DNA of 15,130 nucleotides from Spirochaetaceae bacterium (GCA_031268255.1 JAIRXO010000160.1:1-15130), one strand, 5' to 3'. Counted from the first letter of the stretch, positions 5,918 to 13,108 are shown. Notes: generated from the letters alone by a model not told the origin. A program made the numbers and translations.

Positions 5918-7417
5918 TCAGGATACGGAGAGCAGATGGTTGATGGACACGGCGGCCCGGCGGCCCTCGCCCATGGCGAGTATTACCGTAGCGGCGCCCA
6001 GCACTATATCCCCGCCGGCATATACTTTGTCAAGGGAAGTCTTTTGGCCGCTGTCAACTTCGATACGGCCCCTGCGGTCAACCTTGAGGCCGGCGGTAGT
6101 TTTGGTAAGCAGGGGATTGGATTCATTCCCCAGGGCTACTATGGCCGTATCACAGTCAAAGACATATTCCGAACCAGGTATGGCGACAGGACTCCTCCTG
6201 CCGGAAGCATCAGGCTCGCCGAGTTCAAATTTCTGAAGCTCAAGGCCGGTTACCAGTCCCTTGTCATCACCGAGTATTTTATTGGGATTACGCAGAAAAT
6301 TAAAGACCACTCCTTCTTCCATGGCGTGGCCGACTTCTTCGGCTCTGGCGGGCATTTCGTCCCTGGTACGGCGGTAGATGACATGGACCTGCTCCGCGCC
6401 GAGGCGGAGGGCCATGCGGGCGGCGTCCATCGCCACATTGCCGCCGCCTATGACCGTAACTATCTTTGACCTGAACATGGGCGTATCGGCGTGGTCCGCG
6501 TCGTAGGCTTTCATCAGGTTCGCCCTGGTAAGGTATTCGTTGGCGCTAAAAACGCCTACAAAGTTTTCGCCGGGGCAGCCGAGGAACTTGGGGAGCCCGG
6601 CGCCCACGCCGATAAACACCGCGTCATAGCCGTCCTTGTCAAGCAGGTCCATAACCGTCCTCGTTCTTCCCGCGAGGAAATTGGTTTCGATTTTTACTCC
6701 CATTTTTTTAAGAAGATTTACCTCTTCCTGGACTATGGCCTTTGGGAGGCGGAATTCGGGGATGCCGTAAACCATGACGCCGCCGGTCTTATGGAAGGCC
6801 TCGAATATGACTACCTCATGGCCCTCCCTGGCAACATCGGCGGCGACCGTGAGACCCGCCGGACCGGAGCCTATGACAGCGGCTTTCCTGCCTGTGGGGG
6901 GCTTTACGCCGGGCGTTGTTACCTTACCCTCTGCCCGCTCCCAGTCAGCAACAAAACGCTCAAGCCTCCCTATGGCTACGGCTTTTTCGGTATTTTTAAG
7001 GCTCTTTCCAACGGTACAATAAGCCTGGCACTGCTTTTCCTGGGGGCAGACCCTGCCGCATACCGCCGGAAGAAGATTAGTCTCTTTTATTACGTCAACG
7101 GCGGCCTTAAAATCACCTTTCTGGATTTCGGTAATGAAGCGGGGTATGGGAACCTGTACCGGGCAGCCTCCCACACAGGGTTCGTTCTTGCAGCCAAGGC
7201 AGCGTTCGGCCTCAAGGCGGGCCTGGGATTCGCCGTAGCCCAGGGCTACTTCTTCTACATTCCGGCTCCTCGCCCGGGGGTCCTGGGCGGGCATCTCCTG
7301 GGCCGGTATGGCAAGGCGGTCACGGGGGCTGATTTTTTCTCCCGCCGCCTTACGGCTTAAAAAGGGCGTGAGCAGCGCCTTTGCTTCAATCTCAAGTTCT
7401 TCACTGGTCTTACTCAT
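5918..7417 (-). CDS. nfnB: NADPH-binding large subunit of NADH-dependent ferredoxin:NADP oxidoreductase (GltA/NfnB family)
   Basis: 499 residues, the usual length. The N-terminal ferredoxin-like domain has two cysteine sets for [4Fe-4S] clusters (C73, C76, C81, C85 and C120, C124, C130, C134). An FAD Rossmann motif GSGPAG lies at 183-188 and a second nucleotide motif IGGGNVAMDAAR with following YRR at about 320-350 for NADPH. The family also includes the small subunit of NADPH glutamate synthase. The immediate nfnA neighbour makes the electron-bifurcating transhydrogenase the better reading: NADH plus reduced ferredoxin with NADP, reversible, in the cytoplasm. The ribosome site overlaps the nfnA stop codon, nine bases before the start. 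No glutamate synthase large subunit is present here. Annotation pipelines may label it gltA. Confidence 0.9.
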   Translation of the reverse strand: MSKTSEELEIEAKALLTPFLSRKAAGEKISPRDRLAIPAQEMPAQDPRARSRNVEEVALGYGESQARLEAERCLGCKNEPCVGGCPVQVPIPRFITEIQKGDFKAAVDVIKETNLLPAVCGRVCPQEKQCQAYCTVGKSLKNTEKAVAIGRLERFVADWERAEGKVTTPGVKPPTGRKAAVIGSGPAGLTVAADVAREGHEVVIFEAFHKTGGVMVYGIPEFRLPKAIVQEEVNLLKKMGVKIETNFLAGRTRTVMDLLDKDGYDAVFIGVGAGLPKFLGCPGENFVGVFSANEYLTRANLMKAYDADHADTPMFRSKIVTVIGGGNVAMDAARMALRLGAEQVHVIYRRTRDEMPARAEEVGHAMEEGVVFNFLRNPNKILGDDKGLVTGLELQKFELGEPDASGRRSPVAIPGSEYVFDCDTAIVALGNESNPLLTKTTAGLKVDRRGRIEVDSGQKTSLDKVYAGGDIVLGAATVILAMGEGRRAAVSINHLLSVS

Positions 7418-7426
7418 ACAGCATCC

Positions 7427-8254
7427 TCACACCTCAAGACGGCACTTATGGCGGTCCTGGTCTTCCCTTTCCTTAAAGGCTTTCATGCGTATCATCATAT
7501 TGTCAAAATCGACCTTATGACCGTCAAATTCAGGACCGTCAACGCAGACGAATTTTGTTTCGCCGCCCACATTGACCCTGCATCCGCCGCACATGCCCGT
7601 TCCGTCTATCATGATGGTATTAAGGGAAACCATTATGGGCACGTCAAATTCGGCGGTGGTTTTTTCGCAGAATTTCATCATAATGGGCGGTCCTATGGCC
7701 ACGGTCATATCGGGCTTGACGGCGGAACAGATTTCCTTGAGGGGATCGGTAACCAGGGCCTTGCGGCCATAGGAGCCGTCGTCGGTAACTACGATGAGTT
7801 CATCGGCGTACTGCTTCATCCTGTCCTCGAAAATCACAAGCTCCCTGTTCCTGGCGCCTATGATGACCGTTACCGCATTGCCCGCGGCCTTCATCGCCTG
7901 GACTATGGGAAAGAGGGGCGCTACGCCTATGCCGCCGCCCACACATACCACGCGGCCAAATTTTTCGATGTGGGTGGGATTACCCAGGGGGCCGAGTATG
8001 TTTTCGACACAGTCTCCGGGATTTTTAACGGCCAGCTTGCTGGTGGTGGCCCCTACAGCCTGAAACACTATGGTTACGGTTCCCTTTTCGGCATCCGCGT
8101 CGGCTATGGTCAGGGGGATACGTTCCCCCCAGTTTGTGTCTATCTGGACAATTAAAAACTGCCCCGCCTTCCGTGCGCGGGCAATAAGCGGCGCGTCTAC
8201 GGTCATCTCGTAAACGCCGGCGGAAAGCTGTTTCTTGGAGATAATCCTGTTCAT
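7427..8254 (-). CDS. nfnA: NAD-binding small subunit of NADH-dependent ferredoxin:NADP oxidoreductase (sulfide/DHOD-like FAD/NAD protein)
   Basis: 275 residues with the ferredoxin-reductase fold. An FAD motif RIPLT is at 45-49 and a pyridine-nucleotide motif GGGIGVAP at 107-114. A C-terminal [2Fe-2S] site comprises C222 and C225 (DGTGMCGGC) plus C237. D218 just before the cysteines fits the three-Cys one-Asp ligation reported for Nfn. The subunit binds NADH and carries the bifurcating flavin when paired with NfnB. AGGGAG lies about six bases before the ATG. The pair is arranged nfnA-nfnB as in many anaerobes and would let the cell exchange NADH, NADPH and ferredoxin electrons. A terminal CRLEV is unremarkable. 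Confidence 0.9.
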   Translation of the reverse strand: MNRIISKKQLSAGVYEMTVDAPLIARARKAGQFLIVQIDTNWGERIPLTIADADAEKGTVTIVFQAVGATTSKLAVKNPGDCVENILGPLGNPTHIEKFGRVVCVGGGIGVAPLFPIVQAMKAAGNAVTVIIGARNRELVIFEDRMKQYADELIVVTDDGSYGRKALVTDPLKEICSAVKPDMTVAIGPPIMMKFCEKTTAEFDVPIMVSLNTIMIDGTGMCGGCRVNVGGETKFVCVDGPEFDGHKVDFDNMMIRMKAFKEREDQDRHKCRLEV

Positions 8255-8283
8255 TAATTCTCCCTAAAAGAATTTTCAGGTTA

Positions 8284-8312
8284 AGCATAAAAGAAATTGC
8301 CGGTCTGCTCAA
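8284..8312 (-). promoter_or_regulatory. Candidate promoter of the nfnAB-TPR operon
   Basis: On the minus strand TTGAGC (8312-8307) and TATGCT (8289-8284) are 17 bases apart, 30 bases before the nfnA ATG. The match is moderate. The large inverted repeat at 8330-8365 lies just upstream of the -35. Confidence 0.4.
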
Positions 8313-8329
8313 TGGGGCAAGGGGGTTTT

Positions 8330-8365
8330 GACAGGAACTTTTCAAAATTTGAAAGTGTTCCTGTC
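8330..8365. repeat. Long inverted repeat between adh and nfnA
   Basis: GACAGGAAC (8330-8338) and GTTCCTGTC (8357-8365) are perfect arms. The interior (TTTTCAAAATTTGAAAGT) extends the pairing with small bulges. It lies eight bases beyond the stop of the dehydrogenase gene and could stop its transcription, but no T-tract follows on the minus strand. An operator for the nfn promoter is an alternative, and the GGAAC/GTTCC arms echo the palindrome at 9452-9484. Confidence 0.55.
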
Positions 8366-8373
8366 CTGCCTGC

Positions 8374-9429
8374 TCAAAAAAACACCACCGGCTTGATGGC
8401 GGTCCTGTCCTTGCCGCCCATCTTTTCCAGGGATTCGGGGATATGTTCCATGCCCCGGTAAATATGGGTCGCCATCTTTTCCGGGTGAAAACGGCCAAAC
8501 TCGACCAGGGCCAGGAGGCGTTCCATAAAGGCCCTGCCCCCCCTGGCGCTTACGGTTCGGAGGGTTTTATCCGTACAGCCGTAGCCCCATATATCATTGG
8601 GCAGGACAAATTCCTTGTCATGCATAAAGGCCGCCACATTGGTAACTGTCCCGCCCGGACGGACCATTTTCATGGCGCTGGCTATGGCGCTGATATCAGA
8701 ACCGCCGCAGACAATGACCGCGTCCACCGGCCCGTTGTTTTTTTCCAGTATCTGCGCGGCCACATCCCCGTCCCGGTAATTTACCAGGTCCGTGGCGCCA
8801 TATTCCCGGGCCACGTCAAAGCACACCTGCCGCGACCCGACGCCGAAAATTCTGCCGGCGCCCCGGAGGGCCGCCCCGCAGACCGCCATAAGCCCCACCG
8901 GACCTATGCCGTACACAACCACGGTGTCGCCGTATTTAAGGTTGAGCCAGCGCACGCCTTCAAAGGCGGTGGTGGCCATATCGGTTATCATCACCGCCTG
9001 TTCCCAGGTAACCGTATCGGGAATACGGGCCACGTTCAGGTCCGCGTCTTTCACCAGGTAATACTCGGCAAAGCAGCCTTGCAGCCGGGGATCAGGATTA
9101 AGATAGGGACTCAAACTGTCATACTTGTCATATCCTTCCTGCGCCTCGGGAATCTTCCAGTTTGTTATGGCCGAAGGAACAGCCACCCTGTCGCCGGTCT
9201 TAAAATCTTTTACCTCAGGACCCACCTCGTGAACCACGCCGGCCGCTTCATGCCCCAGGGCCCTCCCTTTCATAAAGGGAAACGCCATGGTTTCGAGAAT
9301 ATGCACATCCGAGGTACAGGGCGACACAATCACCGGCTTAATCACCACTTCTCCGGGCCCCGCCTTTGGCATGGCCAAGTCGTCTTTCCAGAGCGCCGTA
9401 CCTATTCCTTCAAGAATATACCCTTTCAT
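8374..9429 (-). CDS. Zinc-dependent NADP-type secondary alcohol dehydrogenase
   Basis: 351 residues, colinear as I recall it with the Thermoanaerobacter brockii secondary alcohol dehydrogenase (opening MKG, closing IKPVV). The catalytic zinc ligands are conserved as C38 (SPCTSDVH), H60-E61 (GHEAAG) and D150 (ITDMATT). The cofactor loop GIGPVG (174-179) is followed by GSR at 198-200 and Y218, the residues that bind the NADP 2'-phosphate in that enzyme, so NADP(H) is the predicted cofactor. The reaction would be reversible alcohol/ketone or aldehyde oxidoreduction in the cytosol. A perfect GGAGGTGA precedes the ATG. The strong promoter and overlapping palindrome upstream, plus the divergent TetR gene, suggest inducible control. 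The natural substrate is unknown. Confidence 0.9.
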   Translation of the reverse strand: MKGYILEGIGTALWKDDLAMPKAGPGEVVIKPVIVSPCTSDVHILETMAFPFMKGRALGHEAAGVVHEVGPEVKDFKTGDRVAVPSAITNWKIPEAQEGYDKYDSLSPYLNPDPRLQGCFAEYYLVKDADLNVARIPDTVTWEQAVMITDMATTAFEGVRWLNLKYGDTVVVYGIGPVGLMAVCGAALRGAGRIFGVGSRQVCFDVAREYGATDLVNYRDGDVAAQILEKNNGPVDAVIVCGGSDISAIASAMKMVRPGGTVTNVAAFMHDKEFVLPNDIWGYGCTDKTLRTVSARGGRAFMERLLALVEFGRFHPEKMATHIYRGMEHIPESLEKMGGKDRTAIKPVVFF

Positions 9430-9451
9430 CGTTAATTCACCTCCATAATAG

Positions 9452-9484
9452 TTATTGGAACACGTTCAGAACATGTTCCAATAA
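9452..9484. promoter_or_regulatory. 33-bp palindromic operator, probable TetR-family site
   Basis: TTATTGGAACA (9452-9462) and TGTTCCAATAA (9474-9484) are perfect 11-base arms. The inner GTTC-A-GAAC (9464-9472) is also palindromic about the same centre at 9468, giving 15 of 16 pairs. Its minus-strand upstream edge touches the -10 box of the dehydrogenase promoter, so bound repressor would cover the transcription start. The divergent TetR protein is the obvious candidate; a direct test is lacking. Confidence 0.75.
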
Positions 9485-9511
9485 TTGTACCATTTTTTTC
9501 CTGTTTGTCAA
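9484..9511 (-). promoter_or_regulatory. Promoter of the alcohol dehydrogenase gene
   Basis: A perfect TTGACA -35 (9511-9506) and TACAAT -10 (9489-9484) are 16 bases apart on the minus strand, 55 bases before the ATG. The -10 adjoins the 33-bp palindrome, the geometry of a repressible promoter. Confidence 0.7.
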
Positions 9512-9576
9512 CATTTTTTTTAGTTCATTTGGGGGGTAGGCGCAGACCTTGGCTCGCCCGTAGGCGGCCCTTCGAG

Positions 9577-9656
9577 GCACGGCGGCATACAGTGGCTTGA
9601 GTGTGGCCTACGCCGTGCTGAATGATCGCCGGGACGCCATACGCCTTGCTATGGCG
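9577..9656. repeat. GC-rich structured stretch in the adh-tetR interval
   Basis: GCACGGCG (9577-9584) pairs with CGCCGTGC (9611-9618), and CGCCATA (9635-9641) with TATGGCG (9650-9656). The roughly 190 bases from 9530 to 9720 are much more GC-rich than the AT-rich promoter beside them and have no convincing reading frame. It could be an untranslated RNA, a REP-type insertion or the residue of one; nothing here distinguishes these. Confidence 0.35.
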
Positions 9657-9743
9657 CTTTCACTGGGCGGGGGGCCGGGCGCTCAGGTCCTTATACGCGG
9701 AGGCAGGTAAGGAAACAGGCCCCCCTCCTTTAATCCTGTTCTA

Positions 9744-9772
9744 TTGCAAGGACACGATAATTTTTGTACGAT
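9744..9772 (+). promoter_or_regulatory. Candidate promoter of the TetR-family gene
   Basis: TTGCAA (9744-9749) and TACGAT (9767-9772) are 17 bases apart. A start about seven bases further would fall just before the ATG at 9782, implying a very short or absent leader, and no ribosome site is visible there. It is about 260 bases from the 33-bp palindrome, so autoregulation through that site is not obvious. Confidence 0.4.
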
Positions 9773-9781
9773 ATGTCCTGT

Positions 9782-10432
9782 ATGTTTACCATGGACATGA
9801 GGGGTAAAACCATCAACAAAACAAACAAAATTCAAAGAGAAAAATCAAAGCTCCTGTCGGTTGCCGCCAGGCTCATACGCCGGCATAGTTATGAGGTAGT
9901 AACCATCAGGAATATATGCAGGGAAGCGGATATTTCTATCGGGGGCTTTTACCGTTATTTTGCCGGAAAGGACGATTTACTGACTTCCTATGTTTCGGAA
10001 TGTTTTACGCTGTATCTCAAAAAAAAACAGGGCGCCGCCGGTCTTTCAAACCCCCGGAACGAGATCATCAATACAATGGTATACTTCGCTGATTATTTTC
10101 AATCTATGGGACTGGAATTTGTCTCCAACTATTTTTCTCCCAAAAATCAATCACTGAACATGATCAGCGTCCAAAACATGGAATCACAAAGGCAAGTGGT
10201 GGATTATTTTTTGACCCAGTTTCAGGCTTTGCGGGAACAGGGAATGATCGGAAAAAACTGTGATGTCCAGGAATTATTTGAAGAATTAAATGTTATAATA
10301 GACGGAAGCGTATTTCACTGGTGCCTGAAAAAAGGCGCGTATGATTTACCCGCCGTGGTAAAAAAAATGTGCACGTCGTACCTGAACTTGTATTTAGAAC
10401 CAGGATATACATTTAAAGACGCGCCGTTATAG
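9782..10432 (+). CDS. TetR/AcrR-family transcriptional regulator
   Basis: About 216 residues from the ATG at 9782. The helix-turn-helix is clear as TIRNICREADISIGGFYRYF followed by KDDLL, and the rest is helical as in ligand-binding TetR domains, with no recognisable ligand motif. The start is uncertain: ATGs at 9773, 9791 and 9797 and a TTG at 9764 are all in frame and none has a good ribosome site, while the candidate promoter -10 ends at 9772, favouring 9782 or later. It diverges from the alcohol dehydrogenase gene across an operator-like palindrome and likely represses it, releasing in response to an alcohol, aldehyde or related metabolite. The ligand is a guess. Confidence 0.82.
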   Translation: MFTMDMRGKTINKTNKIQREKSKLLSVAARLIRRHSYEVVTIRNICREADISIGGFYRYFAGKDDLLTSYVSECFTLYLKKKQGAAGLSNPRNEIINTMVYFADYFQSMGLEFVSNYFSPKNQSLNMISVQNMESQRQVVDYFLTQFQALREQGMIGKNCDVQELFEELNVIIDGSVFHWCLKKGAYDLPAVVKKMCTSYLNLYLEPGYTFKDAPL

Positions 10433-10525
10433 AAGAAAGTGTTGTTTCAGGGTAAACCTTACCCCTGGGATAAAGTCAACAAAAAAACATATTCTATTGG
10501 GCCGAACCAGAAAGCTCAAATGAAG

Positions 10526-10548
10526 GGGGCCCCGCAACGCGGAGCCCC
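10526..10548. terminator. Strong hairpin, possible shared terminator
   Basis: GGGGCCCCGC (10526-10535) pairs with GCGGAGCCCC (10539-10548) at nine of ten positions around a three-base loop. It lies about 20 bases beyond the stop of the remnant reading frame (10570-10572, minus strand) and about 95 bases after the tetR stop. There is no strong T-tract on either strand (CCTTCATTTG on the minus), so its role as a terminator is plausible but not certain. Bases 10433-10525 show only a weaker hairpin, GGGTAA-ACC-TTACCC (10450-10464). Confidence 0.45.
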
Positions 10549-10569
10549 AGGAGAAAAGAACGGAATCTC

Positions 10570-10766
10570 TTAATCCGGCAACGCCGGCTTGGGAGCCATC
10601 TGAATGGAGGCTTCCGGGGGAGAAGAGATTGCGGTCCATGTTGTAACCGGCGCACTTTGGGCATACCCGGGTATAAGGCCGAATCCACGCCCGCGTCTAC
10701 AAGGAAATTATACTCCCGAACCGTAGCTTCCAGCACATTACCCGGACCGCCTTTCTGCAAAATCAA
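10570..10766 (-). pseudogene. Probable remnant of a flavoprotein-like gene end
   Basis: Directly behind the stop codon of the flavoprotein gene, and in the same frame, a stretch encodes LEATVREYNFLVDAGVD. This resembles the pre-C-terminal segment of FAD-binding-2 (fumarate reductase type) flavoproteins; compare LTQTLNEYNGAV in the neighbour. After about residue 35 the frame loses sense, and a different frame encodes a Pro/Ala-rich tail ending PKPALPD before TAA at 10572-10570, followed by a hairpin. I read it as the frameshifted tail of a lost paralogue. The homology is short, so another origin is possible. Confidence 0.35.
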
Positions 10767-12524
10767 TCAGCGGCTTGCTGTCAACGCTTTGCCCAGCAAC
10801 ATGCCTGAGATACCGCCATGGGACAATGAATCACCGCCTACATAATGTATTCTGTATCCGCCGCTTATTTCTCCAATGGCATAGAGCCTGGGAATAGCGG
10901 AACCGCTGGTATTGATGACCTGCATCTTTTCGTTGACTTTTAAGCCGCCGGTTGTACATACAACACCGTTAGATACCTTCACCGTATAAAAAGGCGGTGC
11001 AAGCTCATGGAAAAAACCGGTCCTGTTGTATTTGTCTTTTACCTCTCCCCGTACAGCGCCATTGTATTCATTCAGGGTTTGGGTTAAAACCGCTTCATCA
11101 ACACCAAGCCCGTTGGCCATAGCTGCCACTGAATCATACTGGGACATTAAGTCCATTCTGATATAATCCATGAGTTTATCAGCCAAAATAGCGTTGAAAT
11201 TAAAACTATTGTTATCAATGATTTCATAATAATATTCATCTCCGATATCATGCATGGCAGTTGCTACAATATCACCATGTATCGACTGCTCATCGGCAAA
11301 ACGCTGGCCGTTCTGCCGTATGACAATGCCGCCGCAGTCAGTTAAAAAATTAGTCCAGACCAGTATTCCTCTGCCGACTGCCAGGGTAGCATCCAGATGA
11401 GGGGCGTTCATGTCAACAAGGTCAGCCCCCAATTTTAACGCGGCGTTTAACATAACGCCGTCCATGCCTGTGGCCCCACCATAAACTATAGGATCATATT
11501 CTTTACCCCAGTATTTGTTAATCATTTCATGATTATCGCCCCAGCCGCCTGTGGCCAGAACAATGCTTTTGCCGTAGTATTCAACGGGCCTTTTGTAATA
11601 ATCAACAGCCTTAACTCCGATTATTTCGCCGGCGCTGTTTAAAATAAAATCTTCCGCCTTGGTTGCATACCGGACATCGATTCCGATTTTTTCCATATAG
11701 GCTTGTAATTGCGAAATGGCCCCACCGGTACTCGGCGTTACGCGATGCCCCCTGTTTATCGGGGATCCTGCTGTTGCAAAAACAGTATTATTAAATTTTA
11801 TGTCCATACTGCCGTAATAGTCAATCAATTCCTGACCATAATCGGCAATCATTCTGACCTGTACAGGATCTTTCTGGTTATGGCTGTTCTCCAAAGCCCA
11901 ATGGTAATACGCATCAGGAGTATCCTGAATACCCGCAGCCCTTTGAATCGAGGTGCCGCCAAAAATGAAGGTACCGACAGCCATCGTCGTGTTGCCGCCC
12001 AGATATTCCTTTTGTTCAAGAAGAATTACATTACCGCCGTTTTGCTTCGCCGAAATAGCCGCTGTAATCCCGGACAATCCTCCGCCGACTATGATAATGT
12101 CGGCCTCATGTGGCAGGGTGTCATAGGTATCCATAACAACAGGAACGGCAAGGAGGGCATCTAAATTCCCCCCTGCCTTTGCGACACAGTCCCTGACACC
12201 ATAAAGTATTGCATGACTAGTGATAGAAGCACCTGATACCACATCAAGTTTCAAAGACTGATTTTGTATTATTCGCTCGGGCAAGATCCTGATTGCTTCA
12301 CTGCCCACCATATAAGTTTCATTGTTTTCGCCAATTACAATAGACTCTATGGCATGGTCGCTAAATGTAACTGTAACATCAAACGACCCGCCCATACCCC
12401 GTTCTATGGCCGTATAGGTCCCCGGATTAAAGTTCAGTTTGGGCCTGGTACCAGAAGTAGAACAGGCTGAAATAACAGTCAGTACAAATACTACTCTACA
12501 GATGCTCTTTGCTAAATTCTTCAC
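10767..12524 (-). CDS. Lipoprotein flavoprotein reductase: N-terminal FMN-binding domain plus FAD-binding-2 domain
   Basis: 585 residues from a GTG at 12524 with AAGGGGGAG seven bases upstream; an in-frame ATG at 12614 lies beyond a terminator-like hairpin and is rejected. A signal peptide ends in the lipobox ISAC (C21). The FMN-binding domain (about 30-110) carries LDVVSGASITS, the motif that the ApbE/Ftp flavin transferase modifies by attaching FMN to a Ser or Thr (S100 here). The FAD domain begins with IIIVGGGLSGITAA (143-156) and ends with a GEISGGYR...SLSHGGISGMLLGKAL segment. The architecture is that of fumarate, urocanate or acrylate-type reductases on the outer face of the membrane. 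The usual fumarate-specific arginine and histidine pattern is not obvious, so the electron acceptor is unknown. Confidence 0.85.
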   Translation of the reverse strand: MKNLAKSICRVVFVLTVISACSTSGTRPKLNFNPGTYTAIERGMGGSFDVTVTFSDHAIESIVIGENNETYMVGSEAIRILPERIIQNQSLKLDVVSGASITSHAILYGVRDCVAKAGGNLDALLAVPVVMDTYDTLPHEADIIIVGGGLSGITAAISAKQNGGNVILLEQKEYLGGNTTMAVGTFIFGGTSIQRAAGIQDTPDAYYHWALENSHNQKDPVQVRMIADYGQELIDYYGSMDIKFNNTVFATAGSPINRGHRVTPSTGGAISQLQAYMEKIGIDVRYATKAEDFILNSAGEIIGVKAVDYYKRPVEYYGKSIVLATGGWGDNHEMINKYWGKEYDPIVYGGATGMDGVMLNAALKLGADLVDMNAPHLDATLAVGRGILVWTNFLTDCGGIVIRQNGQRFADEQSIHGDIVATAMHDIGDEYYYEIIDNNSFNFNAILADKLMDYIRMDLMSQYDSVAAMANGLGVDEAVLTQTLNEYNGAVRGEVKDKYNRTGFFHELAPPFYTVKVSNGVVCTTGGLKVNEKMQVINTSGSAIPRLYAIGEISGGYRIHYVGGDSLSHGGISGMLLGKALTASR

Positions 12525-12539
12525 AATTAACTCCCCCTT

Positions 12540-12556
12540 GTAAGAAAATTTCTTAC
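12540..12556. promoter_or_regulatory. Palindrome touching the ribosome site of the flavoprotein gene
   Basis: GTAAGAAA (12540-12547) and TTTCTTAC (12549-12556) are perfect arms around one base. On the minus-strand message it sits directly before the AAGGGGGAG ribosome site. It could be a protein operator or a small mRNA hairpin that affects initiation. Confidence 0.45.
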
Positions 12557-12571
12557 GGTTTAGTGAAACAC

Positions 12572-12600
12572 AAAAACCTACCGCCTTTGGCGGCGGGTAG
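12572..12600 (-). terminator. Intrinsic terminator or attenuator before the flavoprotein gene
   Basis: On the minus strand CCGCC-AAA-GGCGG (12593-12581) is followed by TAGG and five T (12576-12572). An outer CTAC (12600-12597) can pair with GTAG (12581-12578) across a bulge. It lies between the small ORF and the GTG start of the flavoprotein, so it would either end the small transcript or attenuate the larger one. The same sequence also has the look of an IS200/IS605-type end hairpin. Confidence 0.5.
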
Positions 12601-12621
12601 CCGATTTTAAGCAATTTCTGT

Positions 12622-12723
12622 TTACTTCCTCTTTCTTCCTCCCGTGCCCTTTACGAATTCACGTCGGCTGATTCTTTCCTGCTGCTCATACCTCCTTCCA
12701 AATATTTTTATAGCTGTTTTCAC
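12622..12723 (-). CDS. 33-residue basic small ORF with a twin-arginine-like motif
   Basis: GTG at 12723-12721 is preceded by GGAGG six bases upstream (12734-12730), a better ribosome site than most short frames have. The frame runs 33 codons to TAA at 12624-12622. The peptide is strongly basic, contains ISRREFVKGTGG, close to a Tat signal (SRRxFxK), and ends RKRK with no hydrophobic region. It therefore cannot work as a normal Tat signal. It is followed by a terminator-like hairpin 22 bases later and then by the flavoprotein gene. It may be a leader peptide, an independent small protein, or the broken start of a former Tat-exported flavoprotein. It is not a recognised gene. Confidence 0.4.
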   Translation of the reverse strand: MKTAIKIFGRRYEQQERISRREFVKGTGGRKRK

Positions 12724-12784
12724 CCTGTACCTCCAAAAATAGTTTTTATGAACAACTCTACTGAGGATATTATTTTGCCCCCGG

Positions 12785-12815
12785 ATAGGCTGGGGACAAA
12801 TTTCCCCCAGCCTAT
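12785..12815. repeat. Perfect 11-bp stem hairpin
   Basis: ATAGGCTGGGG (12785-12795) pairs with CCCCAGCCTAT (12805-12815) around a nine-base loop. No T-tract follows on either strand. It lies about 60 bases upstream of the small ORF start and could be part of an untranslated leader or the end of something lost. Confidence 0.6.
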
Positions 12816-12888
12816 AGAAACTAAAATGAAAATGCGGTTGAATTTTGCCTTCTGCGAAACTGAGCTTGTTAAGAGATGGAGATGAGTC

Positions 12889-12928
<40 letters not shown>

Positions 12929-13108
12929 AAAAACTATGCCAATCAAGTTACTTATCATCAAAATAAATATCTCCTGTTTTGACCGGAGTCGCAAATTTTC
13001 AAACAAGGTTATTATAGGGTATGTTTTACGGGATGTCAAGAAAATTCCCTCGGGGTGTCTTGCTTTTATGGACCCTTGGCTATAGGGAAGAACATGATGA
13101 AAAGCAGT

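Noticed and set aside
5915..6469. Plus-strand frame of 184 codons opposite nfnB
   Set aside because: It is an antisense shadow of a well-conserved gene, its composition mirrors nfnB, and no family is recognisable.
5918..7417. Glutamate synthase small subunit (GltD role)
   Set aside because: Sequence alone permits it, but the adjacent nfnA and the lack of a glutamate synthase large subunit here favour the Nfn transhydrogenase.
8025..8498. A 157-codon minus-strand frame spanning the nfnA start and the adh 3' end
   Set aside because: It overlaps two strongly supported genes in another frame, crosses the inverted repeat and has no recognisable domain.
8443..9435. Plus-strand frame of 330 codons opposite the alcohol dehydrogenase
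   Set aside because: Antisense shadow: it is rich in His, Gly and Arg as expected from the complementary strand and has no motif, while the dehydrogenase on the minus strand has all catalytic residues.
9622..9807. 61-codon plus-strand frame upstream of tetR
   Set aside because: It runs through inverted repeats and the tetR promoter and has no ribosome site or recognisable sequence.
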